Source: JADLGL01 sp963823045 (GTDB taxonomy: Bacteria; Pseudomonadota; Alphaproteobacteria; Rhizobiales; Kaistiaceae). Taken from it: a stretch of DNA of 64,000 bases. The position numbers and the translations under genes were made by a program. Below are positions 17,370-25,878 of the stretch, in pieces. The stretch is taken from contig CAWGKA010000005.1 of NCBI GenBank assembly GCA_963823045.1, positions 183,917 to 247,916 on the forward strand, in the 5' to 3' direction. The notes beneath the pieces were generated by a model. It was not told where the DNA came from and made no database searches. It saw nothing but the letters and a program-made list of their open reading frames with translations. The stretch's first letter is position 1; each line of letters starts with the position of its first letter.

Positions 17370-18583
17370 TGCGGCAGACAAAGACAAGCACGCACATCGG
17401 AAACGACGCGGTTCGAGCGCGGCGACATCACCCCGATTTCGATCGTCTGCAGGCGCGCGGCTGGAAAGCGGCGGTGAAGGAAGGGACGATCCCGGAGAAC
17501 GCATGGGCGAAGGAGAGGCAGTGGGCGCTGCGCATGGGCCTCACCGGCTCGGACAGCCTCACCGACAAGACGATCCCGACTTTCGCGCGCGGCGAGCTTC
17601 CGCACTATGCGGGCATCAACACCTTCCTGAAGGCGCCCTATATCGAGGACGCGACGCTGGTCGGCAATTACGATGCGGCGGTCATCGGCGTTCCGTTCGA
17701 CGGCGGCACCACCTATCGCCCCGGCACGCGCTTCGGGCCGCAGGGACTTCGCCGCATCTCCGCGCTCTACACGCCCTACAATTATGAGATGGGCATCGAC
17801 CTTCGCGAGCAGATGACGCTGTGCGACGTCGGCGACGTCTTCACCATTCCCGCCAACATCGAAAAGACCTTCGACCAGATCAGCCGCGCGGTGAGCCATG
17901 TGGCTTCATCTGGCGCGCTGCCGATCATGATCGGCGGCGATCATTCGATCGGCTTCCCCTGCGTGCGCGGCATTGCGGAATGCACATCGAAGCGGATCGG
18001 CATCGTCCATTTCGACCGCCACATCGACATCCAGGAAAGGGATCTCGATGAACGGATGCACACAACCCCCTGGTTCCACGCGACAAATCTTCCGAACGTG
18101 CCGGCGACCAATCTCGTCCAAGTCGGCATCGGCGGCTGGCAGGTGCCGCGCGAGGGCGTGAAGGTCGCGCGCGAGCGCAACACCACGATCCTGACGATGG
18201 CCGACTTCGAGGAATACGGCGTCGACAAGACCGCCGAGATCGCGCTCGAAATGGCGTGGAAGGACGCCGACGCGGTCTACATCTCCTTCGACATCGACTC
18301 GGTCGATTGCGGCTTCGTCCCCGGCACTGGCTGGCCCGAGCCCGGCGGCTTCCTGCCGCGCGAGGCGCTGGCGCTCGTCGGCAAGGTGGCCGCGGAAGGC
18401 ATTTGCGGCCTCGAGGTCGTCGAGGTGTCGCCGCCTTACGACACCTCCGACATCACCGCGCTCCTCGGCACGCGCGTCATCGTCGAGGTGCTCGGTGCCA
18501 TGGTCTCCTCCGGAAAGCTCGGTGCCCATAAATCGATCATCGACAAGCCGGTGACGATCCCGCCCGGACCGGAGGTCGTCTGA
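17369..18583 (+). CDS. gdmH: guanidine hydrolase (agmatinase/arginase family, GdmH type)
   Basis: 404 residues. Ureohydrolase metal ligands are all present: H192 (IGGDHSIG), D216, H218 and D220 (VHFDRHID), and D308 and D310 (SFDIDSVD). HFDRHIDIQERDLDERMHT and FVPGTGWPEPGGF resemble the nickel-dependent guanidinase branch (Synechocystis Sll1077/GdmH) rather than agmatinases or arginases, and the protein is longer than those (about 310). GdmH converts guanidine and water to urea and ammonia. The riboswitch, the importer upstream and the urea/urease genes downstream all agree. Metal identity is inferred from the family. Agmatinase or another guanidino substrate remains the alternative. Confidence 0.85.
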   Translation: MRQTKTSTHIGNDAVRARRHHPDFDRLQARGWKAAVKEGTIPENAWAKERQWALRMGLTGSDSLTDKTIPTFARGELPHYAGINTFLKAPYIEDATLVGNYDAAVIGVPFDGGTTYRPGTRFGPQGLRRISALYTPYNYEMGIDLREQMTLCDVGDVFTIPANIEKTFDQISRAVSHVASSGALPIMIGGDHSIGFPCVRGIAECTSKRIGIVHFDRHIDIQERDLDERMHTTPWFHATNLPNVPATNLVQVGIGGWQVPREGVKVARERNTTILTMADFEEYGVDKTAEIALEMAWKDADAVYISFDIDSVDCGFVPGTGWPEPGGFLPREALALVGKVAAEGICGLEVVEVSPPYDTSDITALLGTRVIVEVLGAMVSSGKLGAHKSIIDKPVTIPPGPEVV

Positions 18584-19071
18584 TGCTGCCACGTCTCCGT
18601 CATCATCACGATCATCACCACGACCACGATCATGAGCACGGCCACTCGCATCACCATGCGCATGGTCACGGGCACAGCGGCCACAACAGCGCCATAGCCC
18701 ATGAGCTGCACTCGCATCTCCACGGCGAAGGCGAACGCGAAGATCTGCACGCGCTTGCCGAGGCCTTCATCGACGGCTTCCGTCAATCCGAGGACAAGAC
18801 AAGCTATCTGCGGCTTGCCGGCGTTCCCGACGCAATCGACGGCCCGGATGGGCTGTCCCGCCGTCTCGTCGATGTCACCGTCACTGACGGCTTCCAGGTC
18901 GCAACCGCTTCGCCCGGCTTCGGTTCGCGCGAGTTGGTCTACCTGCCCTATCCGGGCGGCATGGTGCGGCCGCGCACAAATCTTACGCTGACCTATGTCT
19001 CGCTGACCGGGCGCAGCGACGTGGACCTCCTTGAGTTCCTGACGAAGCGTTTTGCCGAGCAGACCAGTTAG
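18583..19071 (+). CDS. histidine-rich protein, candidate nickel chaperone for the guanidine hydrolase
   Basis: 162 residues. Residues 7-34 contain 17 histidines interleaved with D, E and G, and four more follow by residue 47. The remaining roughly 110 residues form a soluble alpha/beta-looking domain with KTSYLRLAGVPDAIDG, GFQVATASPGFGSRELVYL and VRPRTNLTLTYVSL that I do not recognise. It is not HypA (no CxxC zinc site) and not HypB (no P-loop). The ATG overlaps the hydrolase stop codon (TGATG), so it is made with the enzyme. In cyanobacteria GdmH activation needs HypA/HypB-like helpers; none is in this operon, so this protein may deliver or store Ni2+ instead. The role is inference from composition and context. 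Confidence 0.7.
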   Translation: MLPRLRHHHDHHHDHDHEHGHSHHHAHGHGHSGHNSAIAHELHSHLHGEGEREDLHALAEAFIDGFRQSEDKTSYLRLAGVPDAIDGPDGLSRRLVDVTVTDGFQVATASPGFGSRELVYLPYPGGMVRPRTNLTLTYVSLTGRSDVDLLEFLTKRFAEQTS

Positions 19072-19189
19072 CGGGCAGTCGATATCGGATTGCTCAATCA
19101 CGAGGCTGCGTCTGCCGCCGGAATCGGCAGACGGTCGAGAAAGCAGCACCACAGGCAGGATTCGTCCCGCTACGGGGATAAATCATCGC

Positions 19190-19204
19190 TGGCACAGGAT
19201 TTGC
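19190..19204 (+). promoter_or_regulatory. sigma-54 promoter of the urt-ure operon
   Basis: TGGCAC, five bases, TTGC: a full match to the -24/-12 consensus with correct spacing, 53 bp upstream of urtA. It predicts NtrC-type nitrogen control of urea import and, through the uninterrupted gene run, of urease. An imperfect dyad CTGCCG/CGGCAG at about 19117-19130 lies upstream; I did not find a clear NtrC site. Confidence 0.7.
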
Positions 19205-19257
19205 GGATTGCTCCTTTGACGTCCTCCCAGGCGTCGACCAACAGGGAGTGTTTTTTC

Positions 19258-20553
19258 ATGGGTCTTTTCCGTAAGTCTCTCACGGCCGCCGCAGTGGTGG
19301 GCCTGGCGATGGCGGCGGCACAGCCGGCGCTGACGCAAGATGAGGGGCCAATCAAAGTTGGTATCCTTCATTCGTTGTCGGGCACGATGGCGATCTCCGA
19401 GAGCGTGCTCAGCCAAGAAATGCAGATGCTCATCGACGAACAGAACGCTGCGGGCGGTGTCCTTGGACGCCAGCTTGAGGCGGTCGTCGTCGACCCGGCA
19501 TCGGACTGGCCGCGATTCGCCGAACTGCTCCGCCAGCTGGTGACCGATGACGAGGTTGACGTCGTCTTCTGTTGCTGGACGTCGGTCAGCCGCAAGTCGA
19601 TCCTACCGGTCGCCGAAGAGCTCGACACCGTCGTGTTCTACCCGGTGCAGTACGAAGGCGAGGAAAGCTCGCGCAACATCTTCTATACCGGCGCCGCGCC
19701 GAACCAGCAGGCGATCCCGGCCGTCGACTACCTGCTCGAGCAGGGCTACACCCGGTTCGTCCTGGAAGGCACCGACTACGTCTATCCGCGCACGACCAAC
19801 CGCATCCTGCAGGCGTATCTCGCGTCGAAGGGCATCCCGCCTGAAGACATCATCGAGGAATATACGCCGTTCGGTCAGTCGGACTGGCAAACGATCGTCG
19901 CCAACATCGTGGCCTTCGGTTCCGAAGGCAAGCCGACGGCGGTGGTCTCGACCATCAACGGCGACGCCAACGTGCCGTTCTATCGCGAACTGGCCAACCA
20001 GGGCGTCGATGCGGCAGACATTCCGGTCATCGCCTTCTCGGTCGGTGAGCAGGAACTGCAGGGCGTCGACACCGGTCCGCTCGTCGGCCATCTCGCGGCA
20101 TGGAACTACTTCATGTCCGTCGACACGCCGGAAAACGCGGCCTTTATCGCCCAGTGGCAGGCCTACACCGGCAATTCGAACGCCGTGACCAACGACCCGA
20201 TGGAAGCCCACTACATCGGCTTCAACATGTGGGTGCAGGCGGTCGAGAAGGCCGGAACCACCGATCCGGATGCCGTCATCGACGCGATGATCGGCGTCGT
20301 GGTTCCGAACCTCACCGGCGGCTACGCGGCGATGATGCCGAACCATCACATCACCAAGCCTGTCCTCATTGGCGAAATCCAGGCCGACGGTCAGTTCGAC
20401 GTGGTGTGGCAGACGCCCGGCACCGTGCCTGGCGATGCGTGGTCGGACTTCCTGCCCAACTCCAAGGTCCTGATCTCGGATTGGCGTGCGCCGCTCAGCT
20501 GCGGCAACTACAATGTCGAGACCGGAGCCTGCGGTGGAGCCGGCGCCGAGTAA
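19258..20553 (+). CDS. urtA: urea ABC transporter substrate-binding protein
   Basis: 431 residues from MGLFRKSLTA, with AGGGAG upstream; the signal peptide ends near TQDE. The fold is the LivJ/AmiC-like type I periplasmic protein with hallmark UrtA stretches IKVGILHSLSGTMAISE, CCWTSVSRKSILPV, NIFYTGAAPNQQAIPA and GVVVPNLTGG. It captures urea in the periplasm. First gene of the urtABCDE operon. A GC-rich hairpin after the stop probably stabilises its mRNA segment, as usual for binding-protein genes. Confidence 0.95.
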   Translation: MGLFRKSLTAAAVVGLAMAAAQPALTQDEGPIKVGILHSLSGTMAISESVLSQEMQMLIDEQNAAGGVLGRQLEAVVVDPASDWPRFAELLRQLVTDDEVDVVFCCWTSVSRKSILPVAEELDTVVFYPVQYEGEESSRNIFYTGAAPNQQAIPAVDYLLEQGYTRFVLEGTDYVYPRTTNRILQAYLASKGIPPEDIIEEYTPFGQSDWQTIVANIVAFGSEGKPTAVVSTINGDANVPFYRELANQGVDAADIPVIAFSVGEQELQGVDTGPLVGHLAAWNYFMSVDTPENAAFIAQWQAYTGNSNAVTNDPMEAHYIGFNMWVQAVEKAGTTDPDAVIDAMIGVVVPNLTGGYAAMMPNHHITKPVLIGEIQADGQFDVVWQTPGTVPGDAWSDFLPNSKVLISDWRAPLSCGNYNVETGACGGAGAE

Positions 20554-20576
20554 GGCAAGCTAGACGAAACCGGAGC

Positions 20577-20596
20577 GGGGCGGCACACGCCGCCCC
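20577..20596 (+). terminator. intercistronic hairpin between urtA and urtB
   Basis: GGGGCGGC-ACAC-GCCGCCCC forms a perfect 8-bp stem with a 4-base loop, 23 bases after the urtA stop. No T-run follows, so it is more likely a partial attenuator or 3'-end stabiliser that raises binding protein over membrane subunits than a full terminator. Confidence 0.55.
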
Positions 20597-20644
20597 CTCC
20601 ACTCCTTGAGTGAAGCCGACTGGGGCGCGGACTCGCAATCTGAA

Positions 20645-22303
20645 ATGAAAAGACTTTTCAAACCGACGAGACCACATCGCGTCTTCGGCTGGCTAAAAAT
20701 CGCACTGGTCCTGACGTTCAGCCTGCTGGCGATGACGCCGCAGCTTCGAGCGCAGGACGATCCCGAGGCAGAGTTGCGCGGGCTGATCCAAGAGCTCGCC
20801 GCCGCCGCCAACTACAACGAACTCTCAGCCGTCGTCGTACGCATCGCCGCAACCGGCAATGCCGACGCCGTGCCTGTCCTTGAGACGCTCGAGGAGGGCA
20901 ACCTCTATTTCCGCAACAGCGACGATGTCGTGTTCCGCGCCGAAGAGGGCGGCACCGGTTACATCATGCATGATCCGGTCACGGCCGACGTGCTTGGCGA
21001 AATTGCCACCGGCGACGCGACGAGGATCCGCATCAACAACTCGGTGCGCCGCGCGATCCGATCCGCACTCGGCAATCTGACGCTGCTATCGCCCGATCCC
21101 AGCGTTCGCCTGTCGGCCGCCGAAGCGGTGTTTGCCGCCGCCGATCAGTCCGCGTTCGACCTCATCAACAACGCCATCGAGACGGAGACGAATGCGCGCG
21201 TGCTCCGGGCGATGGAACAAGCGCGCGCCGCCATCATCCTCGACAACGCCAACGCCGATGAGGCCGATCGGCTGGCTGCGGTCAATGTCCTCATCGCCCG
21301 CGGCGATCAGGCGGCGCTTGGCAAGCTCTCGACCGTCGCGCGCGGCGAAGGGCCGGTCGCCGAGGCGGCTGCTGCGGGTGTCGAGACAATCAACCGTGCA
21401 CTGGCGCTGTGGGATGTCGGCCAGAACATCTGGTACGGCGTGTCGCTCGGCTCGGTGCTGCTGCTCGCCGCCATCGGTCTTGCCATCACCTTCGGCGTGA
21501 TGGGCGTCATCAACATGGCGCATGGCGAGATGGTGATGATCGGCGCCTACACGACTTTCGTGATCCAGGACGCGCTCCGCGGCGGACCGCTCTATGACTG
21601 GTCGGTGGTGTTCGCCATCCCGGCCGCTTTCGTCGTCGCGGGCGCGATCGGCATGCTGATCGAGCGCGGCATCATCCGCTGGCTCTACGGCCGCCCGCTT
21701 GAGACGCTGCTCGCGACCTTCGGCTTGTCGCTCGTTCTGCAGCAGGCGGTGCGCACCATCTTCGGGCCAACCAATGTGCAGGTCGGCAACCCTTCCTGGA
21801 TGTCCGGCTCGTTCTATCTCGGCCAGATCCAGATCACTTACAGCCGTATGTGGATCGTCATCTTCGCACTCGTCGTGTTCGTGGCTCTGCTTGTCTTCCT
21901 CAAGCGCACGCGCTTCGGCCTGCAGGTGCGCGCCGTGACACAAAACCGGCAGATGGCGAGCGCCATGGGCATCAGGACGCCGTGGGTCGACGCGCTCACC
22001 TTCGGCCTCGGCTCGGGCATCGCCGGCATGGCCGGCGTCGCGCTCAGCCAGATCGACAATGTCAGCCCGAATCTCGGCCAGAACTACATCATCGACTCAT
22101 TCATGGTCGTCGTGTTCGGCGGCGTCGGCAATCTGTGGGGAACGCTGATCGGCGCCATGTCGCTCGGCGTCGTCAACAAGTTCCTTGAGCCATATGCAGG
22201 CGCGGTGATCGCCAAGATTCTCGTCCTCGTCTTCATCATCCTGTTCATTCAGCGACGCCCACGCGGCCTGTTCGCTTTGCGCGGAAGGTCCGTCGAGCAA
22301 TGA
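20645..22303 (+). CDS. urtB: urea ABC transporter permease UrtB
   Basis: 552 residues from MKRLFKPTRP; a TTG at 20606 is an alternative but has no better ribosome site. A signal-like segment (about 17-36) is followed by the long periplasmic N-terminal domain that distinguishes UrtB from LivH (about 37-265, HEAT-like helices). A LivH-type membrane domain then has GLAITFGVMGVINMAHGEM, TFGLSLVLQQAVRTIFGP and VVFGGVGNLWGTLIGA. It forms the channel with UrtC. The stop overlaps the UrtC start region by 4 bp. Confidence 0.93.
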   Translation: MKRLFKPTRPHRVFGWLKIALVLTFSLLAMTPQLRAQDDPEAELRGLIQELAAAANYNELSAVVVRIAATGNADAVPVLETLEEGNLYFRNSDDVVFRAEEGGTGYIMHDPVTADVLGEIATGDATRIRINNSVRRAIRSALGNLTLLSPDPSVRLSAAEAVFAAADQSAFDLINNAIETETNARVLRAMEQARAAIILDNANADEADRLAAVNVLIARGDQAALGKLSTVARGEGPVAEAAAAGVETINRALALWDVGQNIWYGVSLGSVLLLAAIGLAITFGVMGVINMAHGEMVMIGAYTTFVIQDALRGGPLYDWSVVFAIPAAFVVAGAIGMLIERGIIRWLYGRPLETLLATFGLSLVLQQAVRTIFGPTNVQVGNPSWMSGSFYLGQIQITYSRMWIVIFALVVFVALLVFLKRTRFGLQVRAVTQNRQMASAMGIRTPWVDALTFGLGSGIAGMAGVALSQIDNVSPNLGQNYIIDSFMVVVFGGVGNLWGTLIGAMSLGVVNKFLEPYAGAVIAKILVLVFIILFIQRRPRGLFALRGRSVEQ

Positions 22304-24387
22304 TGAACGACGCATTGAACCTCTTCTTCACGATCACCGGACGCATCAACCGGTCGCGGCTGTGGCTGGGCCTGGGCATCGTTGCGATCGCGACAGTGGT
22401 CTTCGCCTTTGTCGCCTCCAGTCTGTTCGAAGATCTGGGCGCTCGCTTCGCCGCCTATTATGAGGGCGCGGAGTTCACGTTCGCCGGTGGCGATTTCATC
22501 ATCGCCGCCTGGCTTCTGCTCGTCGCCTATTTCCTTTCCATACTCACGGCGAAGCGACTGCACGACCGCGACAAGAGCGCGTGGTGGACGCTAGCCTATA
22601 TCCCGCTGCCGATTGCCGTTTATCTTGGCGGTTTCCTCGTCGATCCGCCCGCAAATACGACGGTGCCGACGCTGCGCTTCGGCGACGTATTTGCCGTCCT
22701 TGCTGCGGCATGGTGGTTCATCGAAATCGGCTGCCTGCGCGGCACCAAGGGCGCCAATCGCTCCGGCCCCGACCGGCTGTCGAAAGGTGGCGACGAAACT
22801 ATCGTCAGACCCGAGCCGGTGCGGCTCAGCGACGTCGGCGCATTCGTCATCCGCGGGCTCGACTGGAAGGCGCTGATCGTCCTTGGCATCCTGCTCGCGG
22901 CGGCGATCATCGTGCCGAGCTTCGCCAACTCGCCGGACTCGCCGTTCCACGTCGCCAGCAACACGACGATCCTTTACGGCAAGTTCCTCTGCTATGCGCT
23001 GCTGGCTCTCTCGGTCGGGCTCGTCTGGGGGTATGGCGGCATCCTGTCGCTCGGCCACGCCGCCTTCTTCTCGCTCGGCGGCTACGCCATGGGCATGTAT
23101 CTGATGCGTCAGATCGGCTCGCGCGGCGTCTATGGCAACCCGATCCTGCCAGACTTCATGGTGTTCCTGAACTGGGATCATTTGCCGTGGTTCTGGTACG
23201 GCTTCGACAATTTCTGGTTTGCCGGACTGATGATCGTCCTGGCGCCGGGCCTCCTCGCCTTCCTGTTCGGCTGGTTCGCCTTCCGCTCGCGCGTCACGGG
23301 CGTCTATCTGTCGATCATTACGCAGGCGCTCACCTTTGCGCTGTGGCAGGCGTTCCTGCTTAACGATTTCGGTTTCGGCGGCAATAACGGCTTCACCGAC
23401 TTCAAGGACATCCTCGGCGCCGATGTCCAATCGCCGACGACGCGCAGTGTCCTGTTCGCCGCCTCGGCGATCGCGCTCGCCATCGGCTATTGGATCAGCC
23501 GTTCGGTGATCGCCTCGAAATATGGGCGTGTGCTGGTGGCCGCGCGCGACGCAGAAAGCCGAACGCGCTTCCTTGGCTATCGAGCGGACCGCTACAAGCT
23601 GTTTGTCTTCACGCTATCGGCGTGCATGGCCGGCGTTGCGGGCGCGCTCTATGTGCCGCAGGCGGGCATTATCAACCCGAGCGAACTCGCGCCAATCAAA
23701 TCGATCGAGGTCGTCGTCTGGGTCGCCGTCGGCGGACGCGGCACGCTGGTCGGTCCGATTATCGGCGGCGTTCTCGTCAATGCGATCAAGTCTTATTTCA
23801 CCGGTGGCGCGATGATGCCCGCGTGGGTGTTGGCGCTTGTGCCTGGGCTCGGCCTTGCGGCCCTCGCCTATATCCGCCGAAAGGAAGCGCTGCTTACGTC
23901 GCCAATCCTCGGCGGCGCCATCGGCGCTGCGGTCGCGGCGCTGCTGTTCGTGCTGCCGGATTCGGTGGCGGGCTGGTGGGGCTTCGCGGTGGCAGGCGTC
24001 GCGACGCTGGTCTGGCTCTTCAGCGCCGTCCGCTCGGCCGGCAGCGGCAACATGGCTGCCGGCGGCGCCGTGCTGGGTGCGCTCACCATTGTCGCATTGC
24101 GCGATCCCAGCGCCTCGCTCGGCCTGGCGCAATACTGGCTGTTCGTCCTGGGCGGCATCTTTGTGGCGGTGACCTTGTTGCTGCCCCGCGGCATCATCGG
24201 CACGATCGGCGCCGGCTGGAACGCATGGCGCGCGCGCCGCGAGTCGGTGAAGGCCGAAGAAGGCCGCGATGCGGACCTTTCATCGCCCGAGCCTGTCGTC
24301 GGCGCTCCTGTCAATGACGAGGGCATCAGCGAAGAAGCTGTGGCCGCCGCACCAAATTTGGGAGACGCCGATGGCCGACAAGCCTGA
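22300..24387 (+). CDS. urtC: urea ABC transporter permease UrtC with DUF805 fusion and membrane insertion
   Basis: 695 residues, against about 350-400 for typical UrtC. Residues 1-150 form a DUF805-like four-helix membrane domain (ITGRINRSRLWLG, AKRLHDRDKSAWW). Residues 180-500 are a LivM/UrtC permease (GLVWGYGGILSLGHAAFFSLGG, NNGFTDFKDILG, VAVGGRGTLVGPIIGG). The family normally runs from SYFT directly to a YWLFVLG segment. Here about 107 residues with roughly four hydrophobic helices (503-610) are inserted first, and the canonical QYWLFVLGGIF then resumes. The reading frame is uninterrupted, and codon use looks like that of its neighbours. Function of the extra domains is unknown. Confidence 0.9.
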   Translation: MMNDALNLFFTITGRINRSRLWLGLGIVAIATVVFAFVASSLFEDLGARFAAYYEGAEFTFAGGDFIIAAWLLLVAYFLSILTAKRLHDRDKSAWWTLAYIPLPIAVYLGGFLVDPPANTTVPTLRFGDVFAVLAAAWWFIEIGCLRGTKGANRSGPDRLSKGGDETIVRPEPVRLSDVGAFVIRGLDWKALIVLGILLAAAIIVPSFANSPDSPFHVASNTTILYGKFLCYALLALSVGLVWGYGGILSLGHAAFFSLGGYAMGMYLMRQIGSRGVYGNPILPDFMVFLNWDHLPWFWYGFDNFWFAGLMIVLAPGLLAFLFGWFAFRSRVTGVYLSIITQALTFALWQAFLLNDFGFGGNNGFTDFKDILGADVQSPTTRSVLFAASAIALAIGYWISRSVIASKYGRVLVAARDAESRTRFLGYRADRYKLFVFTLSACMAGVAGALYVPQAGIINPSELAPIKSIEVVVWVAVGGRGTLVGPIIGGVLVNAIKSYFTGGAMMPAWVLALVPGLGLAALAYIRRKEALLTSPILGGAIGAAVAALLFVLPDSVAGWWGFAVAGVATLVWLFSAVRSAGSGNMAAGGAVLGALTIVALRDPSASLGLAQYWLFVLGGIFVAVTLLLPRGIIGTIGAGWNAWRARRESVKAEEGRDADLSSPEPVVGAPVNDEGISEEAVAAAPNLGDADGRQA

Positions 24388-25120
24388 GAACCTCCTCTAT
24401 CTTGAGGGCGTCACCGTCAGCTTCGATGGCTTCCGCGCGCTCAACGAGTTGTCGCTCATCATCGAGCCGGGCGAAATGCGCGCCATCATCGGACCGAACG
24501 GCGCCGGCAAGACGACAATGATGGATGTCATCACCGGCAAGACGCGTCCCGATTCCGGCAAGATATTCTTCGAAGGCAACGTCGATCTAACCAAGCTCGA
24601 CGAGGCCGAGACGGCGCAGCTCGGCATTGGCCGCAAATTCCAGAAGCCAACCGTATTCGAGAGCCATTCCGTACGCGACAATCTCGATCTGGCGCTGGCG
24701 GGCGATCGCTCGGTCGGAACTTCGCTGTTCCAACGCCGCAAGAAGGCCGAGGAAGCACGCATCGACGAACTGCTCGAGATCATCCGCCTCACCGACAAGG
24801 CGAGCTGGCTCGCCGCCAATCTCAGCCATGGCCAGAAGCAATGGCTGGAGATTGGCATGCTGTTGGCGCAGGAGCCGAAGTTGCTGCTTGTCGACGAACC
24901 TGCCGCCGGCATGACCGACGCCGAGACGGCGGCGACGGTGACGCTTCTGCGCGGCATCGCGGAAACGAAGTCCGTCGTTGTCGTCGAGCATGATATGGAT
25001 TTCGTGCGTGACCTTGGCGTCAAGGTGACCGTGCTGCACGAAGGGTCCGTGCTTTCGGAAGGCTCGTTCGAGCATGTCTCCACCGACGCCAAAGTGATCG
25101 AGGTTTATCTCGGCCGATGA
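24371..25120 (+). CDS. urtD: urea ABC transporter ATPase UrtD
   Basis: 249 residues from MADKPENLLY; the start lies inside the end of urtC (17-bp overlap), with GGGAG upstream. It has Walker A GPNGAGKTT, UrtD-typical QLGIGRKFQKPTVFE, a degenerate signature LSHGQKQWLEIGM that is normal for LivG/UrtD, Walker B LLLVDEPAAGM and H-switch VVEHDM. It couples ATP hydrolysis to the UrtB/UrtC channel. A longer upstream reading from 24269 is an artefact of overlap with urtC. Confidence 0.95.
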   Translation: MADKPENLLYLEGVTVSFDGFRALNELSLIIEPGEMRAIIGPNGAGKTTMMDVITGKTRPDSGKIFFEGNVDLTKLDEAETAQLGIGRKFQKPTVFESHSVRDNLDLALAGDRSVGTSLFQRRKKAEEARIDELLEIIRLTDKASWLAANLSHGQKQWLEIGMLLAQEPKLLLVDEPAAGMTDAETAATVTLLRGIAETKSVVVVEHDMDFVRDLGVKVTVLHEGSVLSEGSFEHVSTDAKVIEVYLGR

Positions 25121-25878
25121 GCGATGTGATGGAAGCCCCTGCCCCGGCACCGGATTCGTCCGAGCCAAAGGCGAATGTCTCGAAACTGAGCGTCGAGAAT
25201 GTCGACCTCTATTACGGCGCGTCGCAAGCGCTGCGCCGCGTTTCGCTGACGGCACGGTCGGGCGAGATCACCTGTCTTCTCGGCCGCAACGGCGTCGGCA
25301 AGACCAGCCTACTGCGCGCAATCATGGGCATTCACGGCACCTCCAGCGGCGCGATCATCTGGGAGGACAAGCCACTCGGCAAACTGGCTCCATACGAACG
25401 CGCCGCGCGGGGCATCGCCTATGTTCCGCAAGGCCGCGAAATATTCCCGCTGCTGTCGGTGAAGGAGAATCTGGAAACCGGCTACGCCAACAATTCCCGG
25501 GCGGACAGCAATGTGCCTGACTATGTCTACGAGCTCTTCCCGGTCCTGAAATCGATGCTGCGCCGCCGTGGCGGCGATTTGTCGGGCGGTCAGCAGCAGC
25601 AGCTTGCCATCGGCCGTGCGCTGGTATCCCGCCCTCGCCTGCTTGTCCTCGACGAGCCGACCGAGGGCATCCAGCCCTCGATCATCAAGGATATCGGCCG
25701 CGCCATCACATTCCTGAAGGACGAGGTCGGGCTCGCCATCCTGTTGGTCGAGCAATATCTCGACTTCGCCCGCGAGCTCGCCGATTCGATCGCTATCATG
25801 GACCGCGGGCAGATCGTCGTTGCCGGACCGCCGAGCGAGTTGGACAAGCAAGATGTACGTCGTTTCCTCACCGTCTGA
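25117..25878 (+). CDS. urtE: urea ABC transporter ATPase UrtE
   Basis: 253 residues, ATGA-coupled to urtD. The first roughly 20 residues (APAPAPDSSEPKAN) are an extra tail. The LivF-type core has Walker A GRNGVGKTS, the UrtE motif GIAYVPQGREIFPLLSV, signature LSGGQQQQLAIGRAL, Walker B LLVLDEPTEGIQPS and a VEQYLDFARELAD tail. It is the second nucleotide-binding subunit of the urea importer. Its final 26 bp overlap the ureD start, tying import to urease assembly. Confidence 0.95.
   Translation: MSDVMEAPAPAPDSSEPKANVSKLSVENVDLYYGASQALRRVSLTARSGEITCLLGRNGVGKTSLLRAIMGIHGTSSGAIIWEDKPLGKLAPYERAARGIAYVPQGREIFPLLSVKENLETGYANNSRADSNVPDYVYELFPVLKSMLRRRGGDLSGGQQQQLAIGRALVSRPRLLVLDEPTEGIQPSIIKDIGRAITFLKDEVGLAILLVEQYLDFARELADSIAIMDRGQIVVAGPPSELDKQDVRRFLTV

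Noticed and set aside
17285..18592. Long minus-strand frames opposite the guanidine hydrolase
   Set aside because: Antisense shadows; the plus strand carries the ureohydrolase metal motifs and start/stop coupling.
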